From positions 51,324,855 through 51,388,854 of the forward strand of contig NC_044986.1 in the NCBI RefSeq assembly GCF_008728515.1: 64,000 bases of DNA, in the 5' to 3' direction. This DNA is from Papio anubis. Lineage: Eukaryota > Chordata > Mammalia > Primates > Cercopithecidae. A model generated the notes under the pieces. The model saw only the letters and a list, made by a program, of their open reading frames with translations. It was not told the origin of the DNA and did not search any database. Below, piece by piece: positions 9,785 through 23,046 of this stretch. Every line of letters begins with the position of its first letter. Within the stretch, counting starts at the first letter, position 1. The translations under genes were made by a program, and so were the position numbers.

Positions 9785-12420
9785 AATTCAAATTCAGTTT
9801 TATTGAGGCAAAAATTATATAAAATACACTGCAACAATTTAATGTATCAAATTTGATGAGTCTTGATAGATGTATACATTTGTAAAATCAGTACCAACAT
9901 CAAGATATAAAATATTTTTATCACCTCCAAAATTTTACTGTGTCCTCTCTCCTCCCTATACCATCAACCTGTGGTCAACCATTTTTCCACTTTCTGTTAT
10001 TATAGTTTTCATTTTCTAGAATTTCATAAAAATTGAATTACATAGTATGTCCCTTTGTATATTTTTTAAACCCCGTATAATGTTGAGATTTATCTATAGT
10101 ATCATATGTATTAGTAATTTGTTACTATTTACTGTAGAATAATATTCCATTGTATAGGCATATAATACTTTGCATATTCATTTAGCCATACTGGTAAGTA
10201 TGAAATGATATTTCCTTATGATTTCAGTTTGCACTTCCTCCGTGGCTAATAATGTTGAACATGTTTTCCTGTTCTTATATTTCAAATTTATACCCTTCTC
10301 AGTGGAATGTCTCCTTATATATTTTTCTCACTTTTTTATTAGTTTAAATCTTGAGTTTTAGAGTTCTTTATATATTTTAGATATAAATCATGTGTGAGAT
10401 AGGTGTTTGTCTTTTAATCCTCTTATCAAGGTATTTCAGAGAAAAAAATTATTTTAATTTTAAAATAATTTTTCATTTATAGATTGTACCTTTCGTGACC
10501 AATCAAAGAACTCTTTGCCTAGCCCTAGATCTTGCAAAATTTTCTCCATGTTTATTTTCTTAAAGTCTTATAGTTTTGTATTTTAGATATAAGTCCATGC
10601 TCCATTTTGAGTTAATGAGGTGAATGAGGTATGAGACCTAGCTTGAGGTTCGTTATTTGCCTTTAGATATTCAGAAGTTCCAAATGTTTCAGCATCATTT
10701 GTTGAAAGGCTATCTTTTCTTCATTAAATTGCTTTTGCAATTGTGTCAAAAGTTAGTTGGATATATTTACAGTGTTCTATTTTTATGTTTTTTTTTTCTG
10801 TTCCATCAATTTGCACATCTATTTTTATGCCAATCCCACATAGTCCTGATTACTATATATTAAGTCTCTAAATGGGTTGACAACTTCCTCCCTCTTTATT
10901 TCTATCAATATTATTTAGTAACCATTATATTTTCTTTACTTCTATAAATAAACGGGAATTATTTTATCTGTATAAAATCTTGGTATTTTAATATGAATTT
11001 GTCAACATATATATCAACCGAAAGAGAAATCACATCTTTGCTATGTTGATTTTTCAAATCTATGAATATTGTATGTATCTATAATTATTTAGATCATTGA
11101 TTTCTTCCATCAAAGTTTCATTATTTTTAGCATAGTAATCCTGTTTATGTTATGTTAGAATTACAATTAAGAAAATACTTTTCGTAGAATGATTTCAAAT
11201 AGTTTTTTATTTTCAATTTTGATACTCAGGTGTTCATTTCTAGTATAGAGAAATGCAGTTTATTTTTTAAATGTTTATTTTGTCTCCTGTGACCTTACTG
11301 AATGAATTCACTTATTAGTTCTAGGAGATTTTTTTTTTTTTCAATTTTGTAGATTCTTTAAGAATTTCCATATAAATACATATCATCTGCAAATAAGGAT
11401 GGCTTATTGCACTGGCTAGAACTTTTGGTACTATGTTGCATGTAAGTATTAAAAGAAAACATTCTTACTTCATGTTCAATATTAAGAGGAATGCTTTCAA
11501 TTTTTTATCATTATGTCTAATGCTGGCTGTAGAATTTTTGTAGATGTCTGTGGCCAAAGGTCCCAATTAAGTCTTTTTTCTGACTTTTTCTCATGATTGG
11601 TTGTAAAATTTTGTTAAATGCTTTTTCATCAATTGATATAATTACATAATTTTTCTTCAGCCTATTTATATATTAGATTACATGGATTAATGTGCACGTA
11701 TTGAACTAGCCTTATATTCATGACATACTGTTAAGAAGTTTTACTATTTTTTTATTTTTTGTACTGTCTTGATATGGTTTTGATATCACAGAAATACTAG
11801 CTTATTCATGAATGAATTTGTGCTCTCCTGTTCTATTTTCTGGAAGATATTATGGACAATTGATGTCAATTATTTCTCAATCATTGGGTAGAATTCTCCA
11901 GTGGACCTGGAGACTTCTTGTGGGGGATATTTTTACCGATCAATTCAGTTTCTTTTAGTGTTATTGGGCTATGACAGTATTGATTTTATGTAAGTTGTGG
12001 TGGTTTGTTTATTGAGCAATGGTTTCATTTTATCTACGTTGTCCTATTCACATGTGTATAATTGTTTGCAATATTTCCTTGTTATTCTTTTGATGTCTAC
12101 GGAATCTGTACTGATATACTCTTTTTCATTCCTGATACTGGTAATTTGTGTCCTTTCTTTTCTTCATCCATGTCACTGGAGAATTGTCACTCTTATTTTT
12201 TCCTTTTTTAAGTTGATTTCTTTGGGTTTATCTTGTTCTGGCTTCACTCACCCCCTTGAGTCTGTAAGTTTGTCTTCTGCAAAATTTAGAAAGCTTTCAG
12301 CTATTATTTATTTGAGTTTTTTTTTTTTTTTCTTTCTTTCTTTTTCTTTTTTTAAGTCTGCTCTTCTCTTCTTCTGGGACAACCACATTACAAATGAATT
12401 ACAAATGTAGCGGCTCAGCT
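9785..12420 (-). mobile_element. Old L1 (L1M-type), ORF2 3' half plus 3'UTR
   Basis: The plus strand is antisense L1. 9785-10320 follows the L1M 3' region ('ttttattgaggcaaaaatta', 'ccattgtataggcatataat', 'atttccttatgatttcagtt'). 10450-12300 follows ORF2 backwards: 'ttattagttctaggagattt', 'atcatctgcaaataaggatg', 'attgcactggctagaac', 'gtggacctggagacttcttg'. Many frameshifts and stops show it is dead. The 137-codon plus-strand frame at 11997-12410 is antisense to ORF2 and is not a gene. 12250-12420 may be a separate L1 piece. Confidence 0.85.
10530..12250 (-). pseudogene. L1 ORF2 (endonuclease/reverse transcriptase) relic
   Basis: This minus-strand stretch corresponds to the reverse-transcriptase and C-terminal part of L1 ORF2 by colinearity of antisense blocks. 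No open frame exceeds ~70 codons on the minus strand, so no protein can be made. The copy is 5' truncated, which is usual for L1. Confidence 0.75.
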
Positions 12421-14104
12421 AGTGTTGTCAAAACATAGGTGTTTATTTAGTGTTCTTATCTTTATAACTTTATCTCTAATGCTCAAATAAGTTTAAGGAC
12501 TTTAGAACTGCTTGTAGAAAGATGCCAAAGGAAAAACAGATAACAAGCAATTGAAAAGAACTGGGTTAGAGTCAAATTGCTACAAAAAGCAGGGATATAG
12601 ACATTCTCTTTCTCAAGAAGTGACACTTTAATATTTTCTTAAGAATTCTGAGAAGTAACTTAGAAAGTTTTTCTGTTCCACAGTGACTTTTGCCGAAGCC
12701 ATCTTTGGCCAAAGTAGAAAACATTGTATGCTGTCTGCATTTTCTAGTACTAATAAAATAATTTCAAGTGGCAATGCTAGATATCATTATAATTCATCTG
12801 CAAAGTAAAAGTTATTCCAATAGGAGACAGTAAAATGCCTTTATATTTTAAGATAGTCTTAAAATAATTTGAAATAAGTACACCTTAACTGTTAATTCAG
12901 TACATTACAATTTTTGTAAGCTGTTCAACATTAAAGGAAAAGATAGATGGTTATGTAAATTGCACAAAAGGAAATGCATTTGAACAGACATAAGCTCATT
13001 AAAAGAGCTGTTTTCACCTTAGAGGAGAAACCTGTTCTTTAAAGCAAAACATTTATTTATTTATTTTTACATTCTTTATTTCTTTTTAAGATACATCTTT
13101 TGTGGACATCAAATTCAGTTTTAATAACATCACAGAGGGAAGCAATTATTCAAGAAGGCCACATTTTGATACTTTATTGAATTCAGAGGTTTGATTCTTT
13201 GCACATAAACCTAAAACTTCATTATCTGCACAATATATGGCAGAATGTATTTGTTAAAGTTAGAGAATGAGATCATTGTTTGGAAACATTCATTGTGACT
13301 GCAGCTCAAGGTAATGAATGTGAAAGCAAACCACCACCAAAGCAATTATGATCTGTGTCTCTATGTCTTTGTCTCAGAGCTTATTGACTGATGTGCCTCC
13401 TATCCCACCTACTTCTATTTTTCTAATGGTTTTATCATCATATTATAGAAAAAAAGAACAAAATTATTGAGTCTGGCTATGACCCAGGACCATCACTAGA
13501 AAATGATAACATTAATATTTTAGATTGGCTTAGAAGTAAATAAAAATATAATTATACTGTTAACTTTATCAAATATAGAGTATATCTTTCCCTACCAAAA
13601 TTGTTAGTGGATGTAGATTCAGATATAGCTATAGATGGATAAATAGTTGGATAGCAACATAGATGGGTATATATGCACATATAAGTTAAATATATTTTCA
13701 GGTATTCTCATTCACAATATTTTAAACGGCAGTGTAACTGCAATGATATAATTTTGTAGGTACATAGATTGTGTGTATATATAGTTTTTTGCATATAATA
13801 AAATTTATATTTTTATATATTTTCATAAGTCTATGTGTGCTCCTATGTAGGTATATCTCTAAAAAGACAGATAATTTCATATTAACCTGATAGTGTCTCC
13901 AGGCTTTTTTTTTTTCAGTTGGCCCACTGAATAAAACTCAGGTTCAGCAGACTTAAGTCTCTTATTTTTCAGCCCTCTGAGAAGTATCTTGCCTTTTTTG
14001 GGGTAGTCGTCATGAAAAGTCTTTTGTGACTAGGGGAGCAGGATAAGAAATGTGAGAGATGGAGTGAAGAAAGAATAAATGAGAAGTAATAAATGCAGAG
14101 TGAG
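12421..14104. other. AT-rich unique sequence
   Basis: No repeat family or exon is recognised. 13740-13860 is strongly AT-rich with short TA runs. 13050-13080 has short TTTA repeats. Confidence 0.6.
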
Positions 14105-14493
14105 TGGTATGATTTGGCTCTGCATCCCCACCCAAGTCTCATCTCCGGTTGTAATCCCCACATGACAGAGAAGAGGCCTCGTGGGAGATGATTGGCTTAT
14201 AGGGGCAGATTTCTCCCTTGCTTTTATCATGATAATAAGTGAGTTCTCAGGAGAGCTGATGATTTTAAAGTGTGGCACTTCCCCAGCTCACGCTTGTGCG
14301 CTCTCTCTCTCTTTCTCTCTCTCTCTCTGCCACCATGTAAATGGTGCCTTGCTTCCCCTTTGCCTTCTGCCATGATTGCAAGTTTCCTGTGACCCCCTAG
14401 CCATATGGAACTGTAAATCAATGAAGCCTCTTTTTAAATAAATTACCCATTCTCTAGTATTCCTTTATAGCTGTGTGAAAACAGACTAATACA
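14105..14493 (+). mobile_element. Solo MaLR LTR (THE1/MST type)
   Basis: The LTR begins 'tggtatgatttggctctgca' and ends 'gtgtgaaaacagactaatac' + a. The internal order is typical: 'ctcatctccggttgtaatcc', 'gaggcctcgtgggagatgat', a CT-rich U3/R stretch, 'gccaccatgtaaatggtgcc', then 'aaataaattacccattctc'. Flanking five bases are 'gtgag' (left) and 'gtaag' (right), a near-perfect target duplication. No internal MaLR sequence remains, so it is a solo LTR. Confidence 0.93.
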
Positions 14494-14503
14494 GTAAGGA
14501 TGA

Positions 14504-14505
<2 letters not shown>

Positions 14506-14538
<33 letters not shown>
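14506..14538. repeat. (CA)n microsatellite
   Basis: About 16 uninterrupted CA dinucleotides directly after the MaLR LTR; likely length-polymorphic. Confidence 0.97.
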
Positions 14539-14543
<5 letters not shown>

Positions 14544-14974
14544 GGAATTTAAATTATTTAGAGTTACTAAATAACATGAGATAGGTCTGGTCACTGGACA
14601 TTTTTCTTGTCACACTCAGACTGTATCATAACACATCTATCTATCAATACTTCAGATTAACTTTATCATGTTTCTTTTGTATTGAGAGTGCATTCTCACC
14701 ATGGCTGATGATTTATCATGCTGTTTTGCAAAAACAAATAAATACATTGCTGAAGAGATAGTCTGGAGATCACATTAGTATTTCAATTTTTTTTTTTTTC
14801 TTAGAGAAGAGACTACAGATGCAAGAGTTCTATATTTCAAGTAGAGACCAGTAATTACATAGCATTTTTTGAGACCCTTAACTTGAATTAGCCTATGAAA
14901 CAGGATGCAAAATTATCAGCCAGAAATTTGTTTTCAACCCTGTGTCAAACTCTGTTTATTAAGAAGTTCTACCT

Positions 14975-15270
14975 GGCCGGGCGCGGTGGCTCAAGCCTGT
15001 AATCCCAGCACTTTGGGAGGCTGAGGGCAGGCCCGGATCCTGGGAATCCCAGGAGATCGAGACCATCCCTGGCTAACCGCGGTGAAACCCACGTCTCTAC
15101 TAAAAATACAAAAGCTAGCCCGGTGGCCGAGGGCCTATGATCCCAGCTACTTTCGGGGAGGCTGAGGCAGGAGAATGGCATGAACCCGGAGGAGCTTACA
15201 GTGAGCTGAATCCAGCCACTGCACTCCAGCCAGGTGACAGAAGCAGACTCCGTCTCAAAAAAAAAAAAAA
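14975..15270 (+). mobile_element. Young Alu (AluYR-type) with abnormal small indels
   Basis: An exact target duplication 'aagaagttctacct' flanks it (14961-14974 and 15271-15284), and the 5' end carries the 'ggctcaagcctg' variant, so it is a young insertion. Yet the body has many small insertions and deletions: 'gggcaggcccggatcctggg' replaces the usual ggatcacgaggtca region, and 'ctactttcggggagg' and 'ctaaccgcggtg' have added bases. This pattern is unlike CpG-driven Alu decay and may reflect poor base calls. Confidence 0.9.
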
Positions 15271-15284
15271 AAGAAGTTCTACCT

Positions 15285-16359
15285 GGTTGGTACTATAGGA
15301 GATAATGATTCAAATCTGTCGCAATTAATTCAAAATACTTGTCAGATTTTACAAGTTGAAACCAATGCCCCTGGGATCTTGGTCCTTTTTACTGATCTAG
15401 TTAGATATATTTTTGCATTACTGGAACAAATTTTCATTAGGACCTAGAGAAATTTCAGAGTCCTATCTTGGATGTAAGAGAAACAAACAAACAAACAAAC
15501 AAAAAAACAACAATACTGTGTTGCAGATACATATTCCATGTAGATGTTTGATGACTGGGCACACTTACAGTTCAGAAGATGTTGCTATGCATAAAAAAGG
15601 TTTTAAGTCTCCAACTGAAAGATTGCCAAAGTCAATATAAGTGATTTTGTTCTATCTACGACTGACACATGACCTAACAGTGGATATATGCAAGCTTGTA
15701 CAGCGAGTCAGATTCCATATGGCAAATTCCACTCTTGTAGACAGAGATAAAAAAAAAATCCACTGTGACATACATTATGTGAAAGAAAATCATAGAAGAA
15801 GTCCTAGAGCTCAAAAACATCCCGACTTTGTCTGCATGGAAGCAATATACAATTAAGAATTGGTGTAGAGTACTGGTTGTCTTGCTGCCTTGATATCTCA
15901 CTGTTAGGAAGCCTAATTAGGGTAAGTATAACACAGAGGTGGATCTATTGATCTGCAGAACTTGCTAATGAGATTCTTACCTGATAGAGGAAATTGACTT
16001 GGAAAAAGAGGATTGATGCAGACATGGCTCTTCTTGCATCAGTCTACTTGTAAAAACAAGGTTAGACCCAGAGCAGGTTTCAGGGTTAAGAATGTGTAAC
16101 ACTGCCCATAAGACCAACTGATATAGTCAATGATTAAAAAGTCATTGTGTTTTGCAGACTTTACTATAAATATGGTATGATACAAATCTGTGGGAGTTTG
16201 TAATTGTCACAAGTTTCAACTTTAAACAAACAAGGTTATATATACAGTTACTTGCTCACATTTATTTTTATTTGCACAATGAATATTAAATATATTGCTT
16301 AAATGATTTTTTATTTGGACATTCATTGCAGTGTTCCACATTTTATTTAAAAAATAACA
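15285..16359. other. Unique sequence with a short AAAC repeat
   Basis: (AAAC)n at ~15480-15507. Open frames of 71-75 codons at 15413-15900 have no recognised motifs. No repeat family is identified. Confidence 0.55.
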
Positions 16360-16677
16360 GGCTGAGCATGGTGGCTCACGCCTGTAATCCCAGCACTTTG
16401 GGAGGCCAAGGTGGGCGGATCACGAGGTCAGGAGATCGAGACCATCCTGGCTAACACGGTGAAACCCCGTCTCTACTAAAAAATACAAAAAATTAGCCAG
16501 GCATGGTGTCGGGTGCCTGTAGTCTCAGCTACTCTGGAGGCTGAGTCAGGAGAACAGCATGAATCCGGAAGGTGGAGCTTGCAGTGAGCCAAGATCGCTC
16601 CACTGTACTCCAGCCTGGGTGACAGAGCAAGACTCCATCTCAAAAACAAAAACAAACAAACAAACAAACAAAAAAAA
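16360..16677 (+). mobile_element. AluY
   Basis: Full-length from 'ggctgagcatggtggctcac' to an A-rich tail that has become (AAAC)n. 'gaggtcaggagatcgagacc' marks AluY. It lacks the monkey-specific 'caagcc' change and has more point changes than the copy at 7751, so it is older. Confidence 0.93.
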
Positions 16678-19370
16678 CATATAGTAGACTTCACATATTT
16701 TTTTCCAAGGAATATATCCAGAGGAAAGTGAGAAAAATTACAGCCATTCTTAATAAGAGAAGAAAAAATTTAAAAAGAAATGTATTTGGATTACAATTAC
16801 ATAAATTCTCTTTTCACATGGCAAATATAAATAGTAGACATCTTTTCGTAGAAGTCTGGAAAAAACTTACCCTGGACAACTACAACAGAGTAACACATTT
16901 TAACACACGATTTTTTTCCAGCTATTTCCTTTCATGGACACTTGAAATATATTTAGATTTGCACAATTTATTTTTTCCCTCTAATTCCCAGTTCCCCATA
17001 CACCATCTGCCATTAATTGCTCAGAGGAGGACCAGGTTTTGCCGGATATTTAAGCTTGCAGAGCGGCAAGCTCTGGAGGAAAGGGAGAAAAGGTATTCCT
17101 GAGATAAACAGGCTGTGGCTCAGAGAGAATTTTATTCAGGAAATTTAAATAAAAGAGTTGAAGTTTTGGTGAATAGGAGAGCAAAATGGAATAAATATAT
17201 TGCAGGTGATTTTTTTTTCTTTCCTGATGTTCAAGAAATGTTAGAGAAGAGTGTGAACATTATGAACTTTCATATTATCCCTTAAAGCATGTTCTTTGAT
17301 TGTGATATAACTTATTAGACCCATAATTGTAGGAGTTACGAAGTTTTTCCACTTTATTAATATAGATAAATGCATATCTTTGTTGAGAGAAAATCAAGCT
17401 GTTGTGTGTTTTGGAAGTAGATGACATCCTTTGTTTCTTGGGAGGTGTTTATATCATTAGTCATATCATTCTGCCTAAATGCAAATGATCAGCATAATAC
17501 AATTTCAGAAAAATGATATGATATCTCAGGTAAATTATCAACAATTTCCTAAATCAGAACAAAAAATATTATTTTCCTACTCAATAACATTTATCACTGA
17601 GGTAGATTCCTGAGATTCATAAGAAATCACTGCTTTTAAAAATAATCCAGTTAAGTACTTGTTCTTACAAACTCTTGACTGTAAGTCACCCTATCACCAG
17701 ACAGCAAAATGGACAGATGTAAACAAATATACTGACCAAAGGTAAAGTAGAAATAGAGTAGCTATAAACCATACAACCATAAACAGGAATATCTTTTCAA
17801 TTTCACTTAGCAAACCAAATAAATTTTTGAACTCAGCTTTTTTCTGTATAATCAGCTGATACAGTAGGTTTTATGGAAAAGTCTGTTTCTTTTTTTGGCT
17901 CTCTGTGATAAGCACTACTCACCACTATACGTTTTGAACTTATTAACATAACCCTGGTTTTGTTCACGGCAGCAGTCCTCGTGGTTAACAGCCCTACAAC
18001 CTGGACTTACTTGCAACTTGTTTAGTCAAACGACTCATAATTGGGCAACGAGTTCTAAGCAAAAGGTCCCTGTGAAAACTACTGTTTTTTACCAGAAGAT
18101 ATGGGCTCAGCTGGCAGTAAGATTTTGCCCTTTTGTTTTCTCCTTTCTTCTTATCCATGATTCATATGTGATACTCTGTAATATAAAACCATCTTGTGAG
18201 CCTGAGGAAGAAAGCTACACATTAACAATGGTAGAGGCAAAAGGAAGATGAAATCTGGATTCTCAATGGCAGCCTATGCTTAGGTGTCTTGTTACTTAGA
18301 AAAAAAAAAAAAAAAAAGTTTCCCGATTTAGACCCTATACTCAGGTTTCTGCTATAGTATTCTATAACACATAATTTGTAACAAGATATTAATAAAACAA
18401 GTGTTGTATTAAGTTATACATGAAACAGCTTGCAAGTTTTATAAGCACCAAAAGATTACATAGTGCAATTAAAAGTTTACTATAACTTCTATATGTTTTA
18501 TATTAAGTGAAAGTATCATGCTATTATTAAAATAAAGACATTTTGACAAAATTTACAATGTGTTTGTGAGATGTGTAAACATTCTAAGCAATTTATTATT
18601 GACTAAAAAACTACAAATAAGCAATTATGTCAAAAGACCAAGTGTGCATAGGTACTTTTACTGACTTCTTATGATTACAAAATTATGTGAGCTGAATGTT
18701 AAAAGGAACTTGAAGTCACTCTTTGTATGTATATGTGGCGGGGTAGGGGGAAGACCTAGAATCAAAAACAAAGAAATAATCTATTTTAAAAATAGTCTAT
18801 TTTATTACTTTAAAATTTATTTATTTTAAATTGTTTTAAACAAGAGCAATTACCAATTGACCAATTTATTTATTAGCAATTGCTATTAGAAAATAAATTA
18901 TCATTTTAAATTTAGATGAAAATATAATGACTAACAGAGGAAGATATATTTAACAATATAAATAGAATATATTATATGACTTGTGTGTCTACAATTTTAA
19001 AATCACCAGTGGTCAATTGTCCTTTCTAGATTTGCTATCAGTTGAGGATAATCCCATATCTTATAAAATTGACAAAAAAAAATGAAAAGAAGTAAAATTA
19101 AGAATCTTCATAGCTATTGTAGAAAAAAATGCACATATATGTAGTGTACTAATGTATAGTACAGAAAAATAGATAATAGTAACTTAACATATAATTTATC
19201 AAATGTACATTGTTATATCTTATTTTCCATAATTTTAAAAAGCACCTAATTTTAAAATTCTGTTAATTTTTGGGGGGGAATGAAAATATTTTGCACGTCA
19301 CTAGAAAATATAAAGTCCTGTAAAAATGTTCAGTTTCTAGACTTTAGGGTAGATAGGCTCAAATAAGTTC
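16678..19370. other. AT-rich unique sequence
   Basis: A chance 124-codon open frame (16728-17102) and a 77-codon frame (18018-18251) have no recognised domains. An A19 run lies near 18299-18317. No interspersed repeat is identified. Confidence 0.55.
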
Positions 19371-19374
19371 ATAT

Positions 19375-19512
19375 ATCCTTCTTTTCTTTCTCTCCTCCTT
19401 CTTTGACTCCTTTGTCTAAGTCTCCTTTTCTCCCCATCTTTCCACTTTCTTCGTATGTTCTTCCTCCTTCTCCTCTTCCTCCTTTTTCTCCTCTTCCTGT
19501 CTATCTTTCTGT
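19375..19512. repeat. Pyrimidine-rich (CT) low-complexity tract
   Basis: Nearly all C/T for ~138 bases, mixed 'cttcctcctt' motifs. Translation of the other strand gives only a basic Arg/Lys-rich artefact. Confidence 0.85.
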
Positions 19513-21600
19513 TTAAACCCTCACTCCACTGGATACTCTTCAACTTGGAGGATTAGATTTTCATATTTCATTTTCTTCTCCCTTGTAACTCAGTAGTAAT
19601 TACTGCTTTCTAAAATATAGTTTCCCAAAAGGGGAAAAATACCCTTTCTTCCCCAACTCTACCTGTATTGTCTTTTGCACCATTTAATCATGTCCTATAA
19701 ATATGCTTAAAGCTAAAGAAAATATTTTAACAGAAAAAAATTCTGTATCTTACAGATAATGATGGGTGTTTCTACTTCCACTATCAAATAGTACTGAAAA
19801 TGCTACTTAATATCTCCTGTTTCTTGTACCTTAACATTCTCTCAAACAAAATTTCTTACTACATGTTAGGAAATGAGTGGCAAAACACTTCTGTTTGAGT
19901 TGAGTTATTAATATTTATGAACAGATTGAGATTTCATCAAAATGTAATAAGAACATTTATGAACTGGCCCAGAAGATAGTAAGTCACAAAGTAACCATAA
20001 AAGTGAGATATATAAATCAAGTAAAGATTAAAGCACAATGACAAATTCTTAATATTTTTCTGACATTGTGGACTAAGAACTATGGGATTTGTCCATTACC
20101 CAAGAGAAATATATCATCATATTAACTCATTTAAATTAATAGGGACTATTTCAGTTTACAACCCAGGGAATGGTTGACCTTCTTTGCAAGATCCACCCCA
20201 TGATTTCATCGTAGCTGGTTAAGATTGGTATTAAAATTTAACCTTTCAGATCTACAATTAAATGTAAATTATAGCACTTAAGTTTGGTAGCATATAAAGT
20301 TTCACTATGAAAAATGTGTTTCCTCATTTTATTGGAAAATCTATGTCATTTAATTGTTTGAAGGACACAGCACTGATAATGTCTTGTAAGATTTCACTCT
20401 TTTTACCTTAAGCAACTCTTCAAGAGTCAAATCTTATATATAAAACATGAGAATTTTATACAGCAGTCTATTTCAACAAAATTATATATATTATATATAA
20501 TGAGTTTTCAGCAAGATTTCTTGAATTTGAAACTCAAGTAAAGTTAATGACAGAATTTTAAGACAAATACTGATTACATCTTAGACACTTAAGAGGAATA
20601 AAACTTAGGGGAACTTTTCTGTTATATTCACATCAACATAATCTTTATTATCTTACATGAAAATGCCAGGATATTTAACTTTTGACATTAAATCTCATAG
20701 ACTAGAAATGATAGATACAAATAAAAAATGTGGTGGTTAAAAAATAGGCAATAATGTTTAAACACATTTCAATATGTCCATCTAGTTTATAATAATTTAA
20801 ATGACAAAAAAAATGATTATTTGCAAAGTATTCGAAATGGAGCAGTCTTTCAATAAATGTTTCTAAATTAATTGAAAATAAATGTTAATAAATATTCAAG
20901 TATTTAAAAATATTCTAGCACTTATTTCATAATTTTTACATAAAACACACATTTTCTTTATTCAATGAAAGCTTTGAAATGTTGTTAATATGGTATTACC
21001 AAAAAGGTATAACCTTTAAAAGATGTATACTTATACATATAATATCAATTTGAAAATTAGAAGGCAGAATACAACTATAAAGTAAAATCATTTTATGAAT
21101 ATTTCACAAAAAGGATGACTTGCTATTACATGGGGGAAAACTTATTTCCGTCTGTAACAGTTAGAAATCCATGTTGACAGTGACAGAAATAAATGATTAA
21201 AACCAGTTTGGACAGTCAAATAAATTTATGGCTTCATATACTGAAGATTCCCATAGAAGTTTAACATCTGATATCCATTTCTTGAGTAGTTTTCAGGTTT
21301 TCACCAAGGAGAGGTATCTTTTCTCTTCCTTTCTCAGATATGCTTCTTTGGTGTTAACCTCTAAGAAGACATCAACCTTTTTTTAATCTACTTTTAGGTT
21401 CTATTCTATCTTCAAAAGCCTCAGAAATTCAGACCAATTGATGGTGACCATCCGGAAATACATCATGTTCTTAATGTTCTCAATCTTAAATTATGGTCAA
21501 GAGAATGGTATGTACATATTAGATTACAATTATTAAACACTGACGACCTTCACATGACATTTGGAGCCCTCTCACCCAAACACATGTTAGAAAAGCTAGT
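19513..21600. other. AT-rich unique sequence
   Basis: Nothing is recognised except short TA palindromes, e.g. 'ttatatatattatatataa' at ~20482-20500. 21300-21470 is slightly less AT-rich but unassigned. Confidence 0.55.
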
Positions 21601-21610
21601 CCAACTTGGT

Positions 21611-21772
21611 GGGGCAGGGAGACAGAGACAGAGAGTGAGAGCAAGAGGGAGCAAAGAGAGAGGGAGAGAGGGAGAGAGGGAGAGACGGAGAGAAGGAGAG
21701 AGGGAGAGAGGGGGAGGGGGAGAGGGGGAGGGAGGGAGAGGGAGAGGGAGAGGGAGAGGGAGAGGGGAGAGG
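21611..21772. repeat. Purine-rich (GGGAGA)n-like minisatellite
   Basis: About 160 bases almost entirely A/G on the plus strand. It grades from 'gagagggagaga' units to 'gggagagggaga' units. The strand asymmetry makes it a candidate for triplex (H-DNA) and, in the GGGAGGG parts, G-quadruplex folding. Open frames of 74-103 codons across it are low-complexity artefacts. Confidence 0.95.
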
Positions 21773-22720
21773 CACTGAATGGATACTCTGGAGAGTCAAC
21801 AGCCAATCGGCCAACCTGAAAATCTGCCAATTCAGTTTGACAACTGCCAATCCAAGGGGGTTTAGGACAAACAAAACATGTTTTAATGAGAAAACAATTT
21901 CAGTTACTGAAAAGCTATACGCAAGATAAATGGCCTACAAAAACAAAATTTCTGAAAGCTCTGTGATACTATTAGCCTTCAAATTTTTTGGTTGTTTACT
22001 TTTTGGCACCAGCAAAGTCAAAATAAAGAATAATTGAAAACTTGGTTATTTAAAGTCCAAAATAGAGAAATAGGGGTTCTCCCCCCCCAAAAAAATATAG
22101 TGTATTTTAGAGTTACAGTGTATTTATACAAAAATATATTCCACAGGTAAATGATTCAATTATTTTCACATACTAAAACTGTAAATTTGATATGATTTCA
22201 CAACTGGAGGCTAAAAATTATACAATCTGTTTACCAGCAACTTATGTAACCATGTAACATTGAGAAGCTAGTATAAGGCATAAAAATGAAAATGTCATGA
22301 TATTTATCTTAAATGCAGTACTCTGTGATGGTAGAAATGTAGAAATTACAATTAAAATGTCTTTAAAAATGTTAATCATCATTGGAATTCAAGTTTTACT
22401 AGTAGTTGCTAAGAAAGAAAATACAGGCAGCGAATGTAATATTGTTAATGCTTTACACAGCAGGAATGGAAAGCCAAGAGCTCTCAGTTACATTTTGAAG
22501 CTGTTGAATATTAAAATAAGAAAACCAAATGCAACGCATGGCTGAATAGTAACTGAGACACTTTGGAATTCCAGTTTCACATTTGCAGCCAATTTATCTC
22601 TTCATCCTTCTGAAGTAGATAAATTGAATATCACAGTTAATAGTAGGATAGTACTTTGGAGTAAAGCCAAGTATTTGCCTATTCAACAATGATATAGATT
22701 CCATTGTGCCTTTCATAGAT
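21773..22720. other. Unique sequence
   Basis: No repeat family or exon is recognised. A C8A6 homopolymer junction lies at ~22081-22094. The 82-codon frame at 22297-22545 shows no recognisable domain. Confidence 0.5.
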
Positions 22721-22734
22721 CCTACTACATATTC

Positions 22735-23046
22735 TTTTTTTTTTTTTTTTTTTTTTTTTTTTGAGAGGGAGTCTCTCGCACTGTCGCCCAGGCTGGAGTG
22801 CAGTGGCGGGATCTCAGCTCACTGCAAGCTCCGCCTCCCAGGTTTACGCCATTCTCCTGCCTCAGCCTCCCTATAGCTGGGACTACAGGCGCCCGCCACC
22901 TCGCCCGGCTATTTTTTTTGTATTTTTTAGTAGAGACGGGGTTTCACTGTGTTAGCCAGGATGGTCTCGATCTCCTGACCTCGTGATCCGCCCGTCTCGG
23001 CCTCCCAAAGTGCTGGGATTACAGGCTTGAGCCACCGCGCCCGGCC
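22735..23046 (-). mobile_element. Young AluY (AluYR-type)
   Basis: Full-length minus-strand Alu: poly(T) at 22735-22762 to 'gagccaccgcgcccggcc'. 'ggcttgagcc' is the complement of the monkey 'ggctcaagcc' variant. A duplication around 'tacatattctt' (left ~22726-22736, right 23047-23057) flanks it. Confidence 0.93.

Noticed and set aside
11997..12410. 137-codon open frame on the plus strand
   Set aside because: It is the complement of decayed L1 ORF2; its Phe/Leu/Ser-rich content comes from T-rich antisense DNA.
16728..17102. 124-codon open frame that starts just after an AluY
   Set aside because: No recognisable domain, no splice context, AT-driven composition. Could only be rescued by transcript or conservation evidence.
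21519..21874. Ser/Pro/Leu-rich and Arg/Gly-rich open frames over 21519-21874
   Set aside because: Products of translating a polypurine repeat in any frame.
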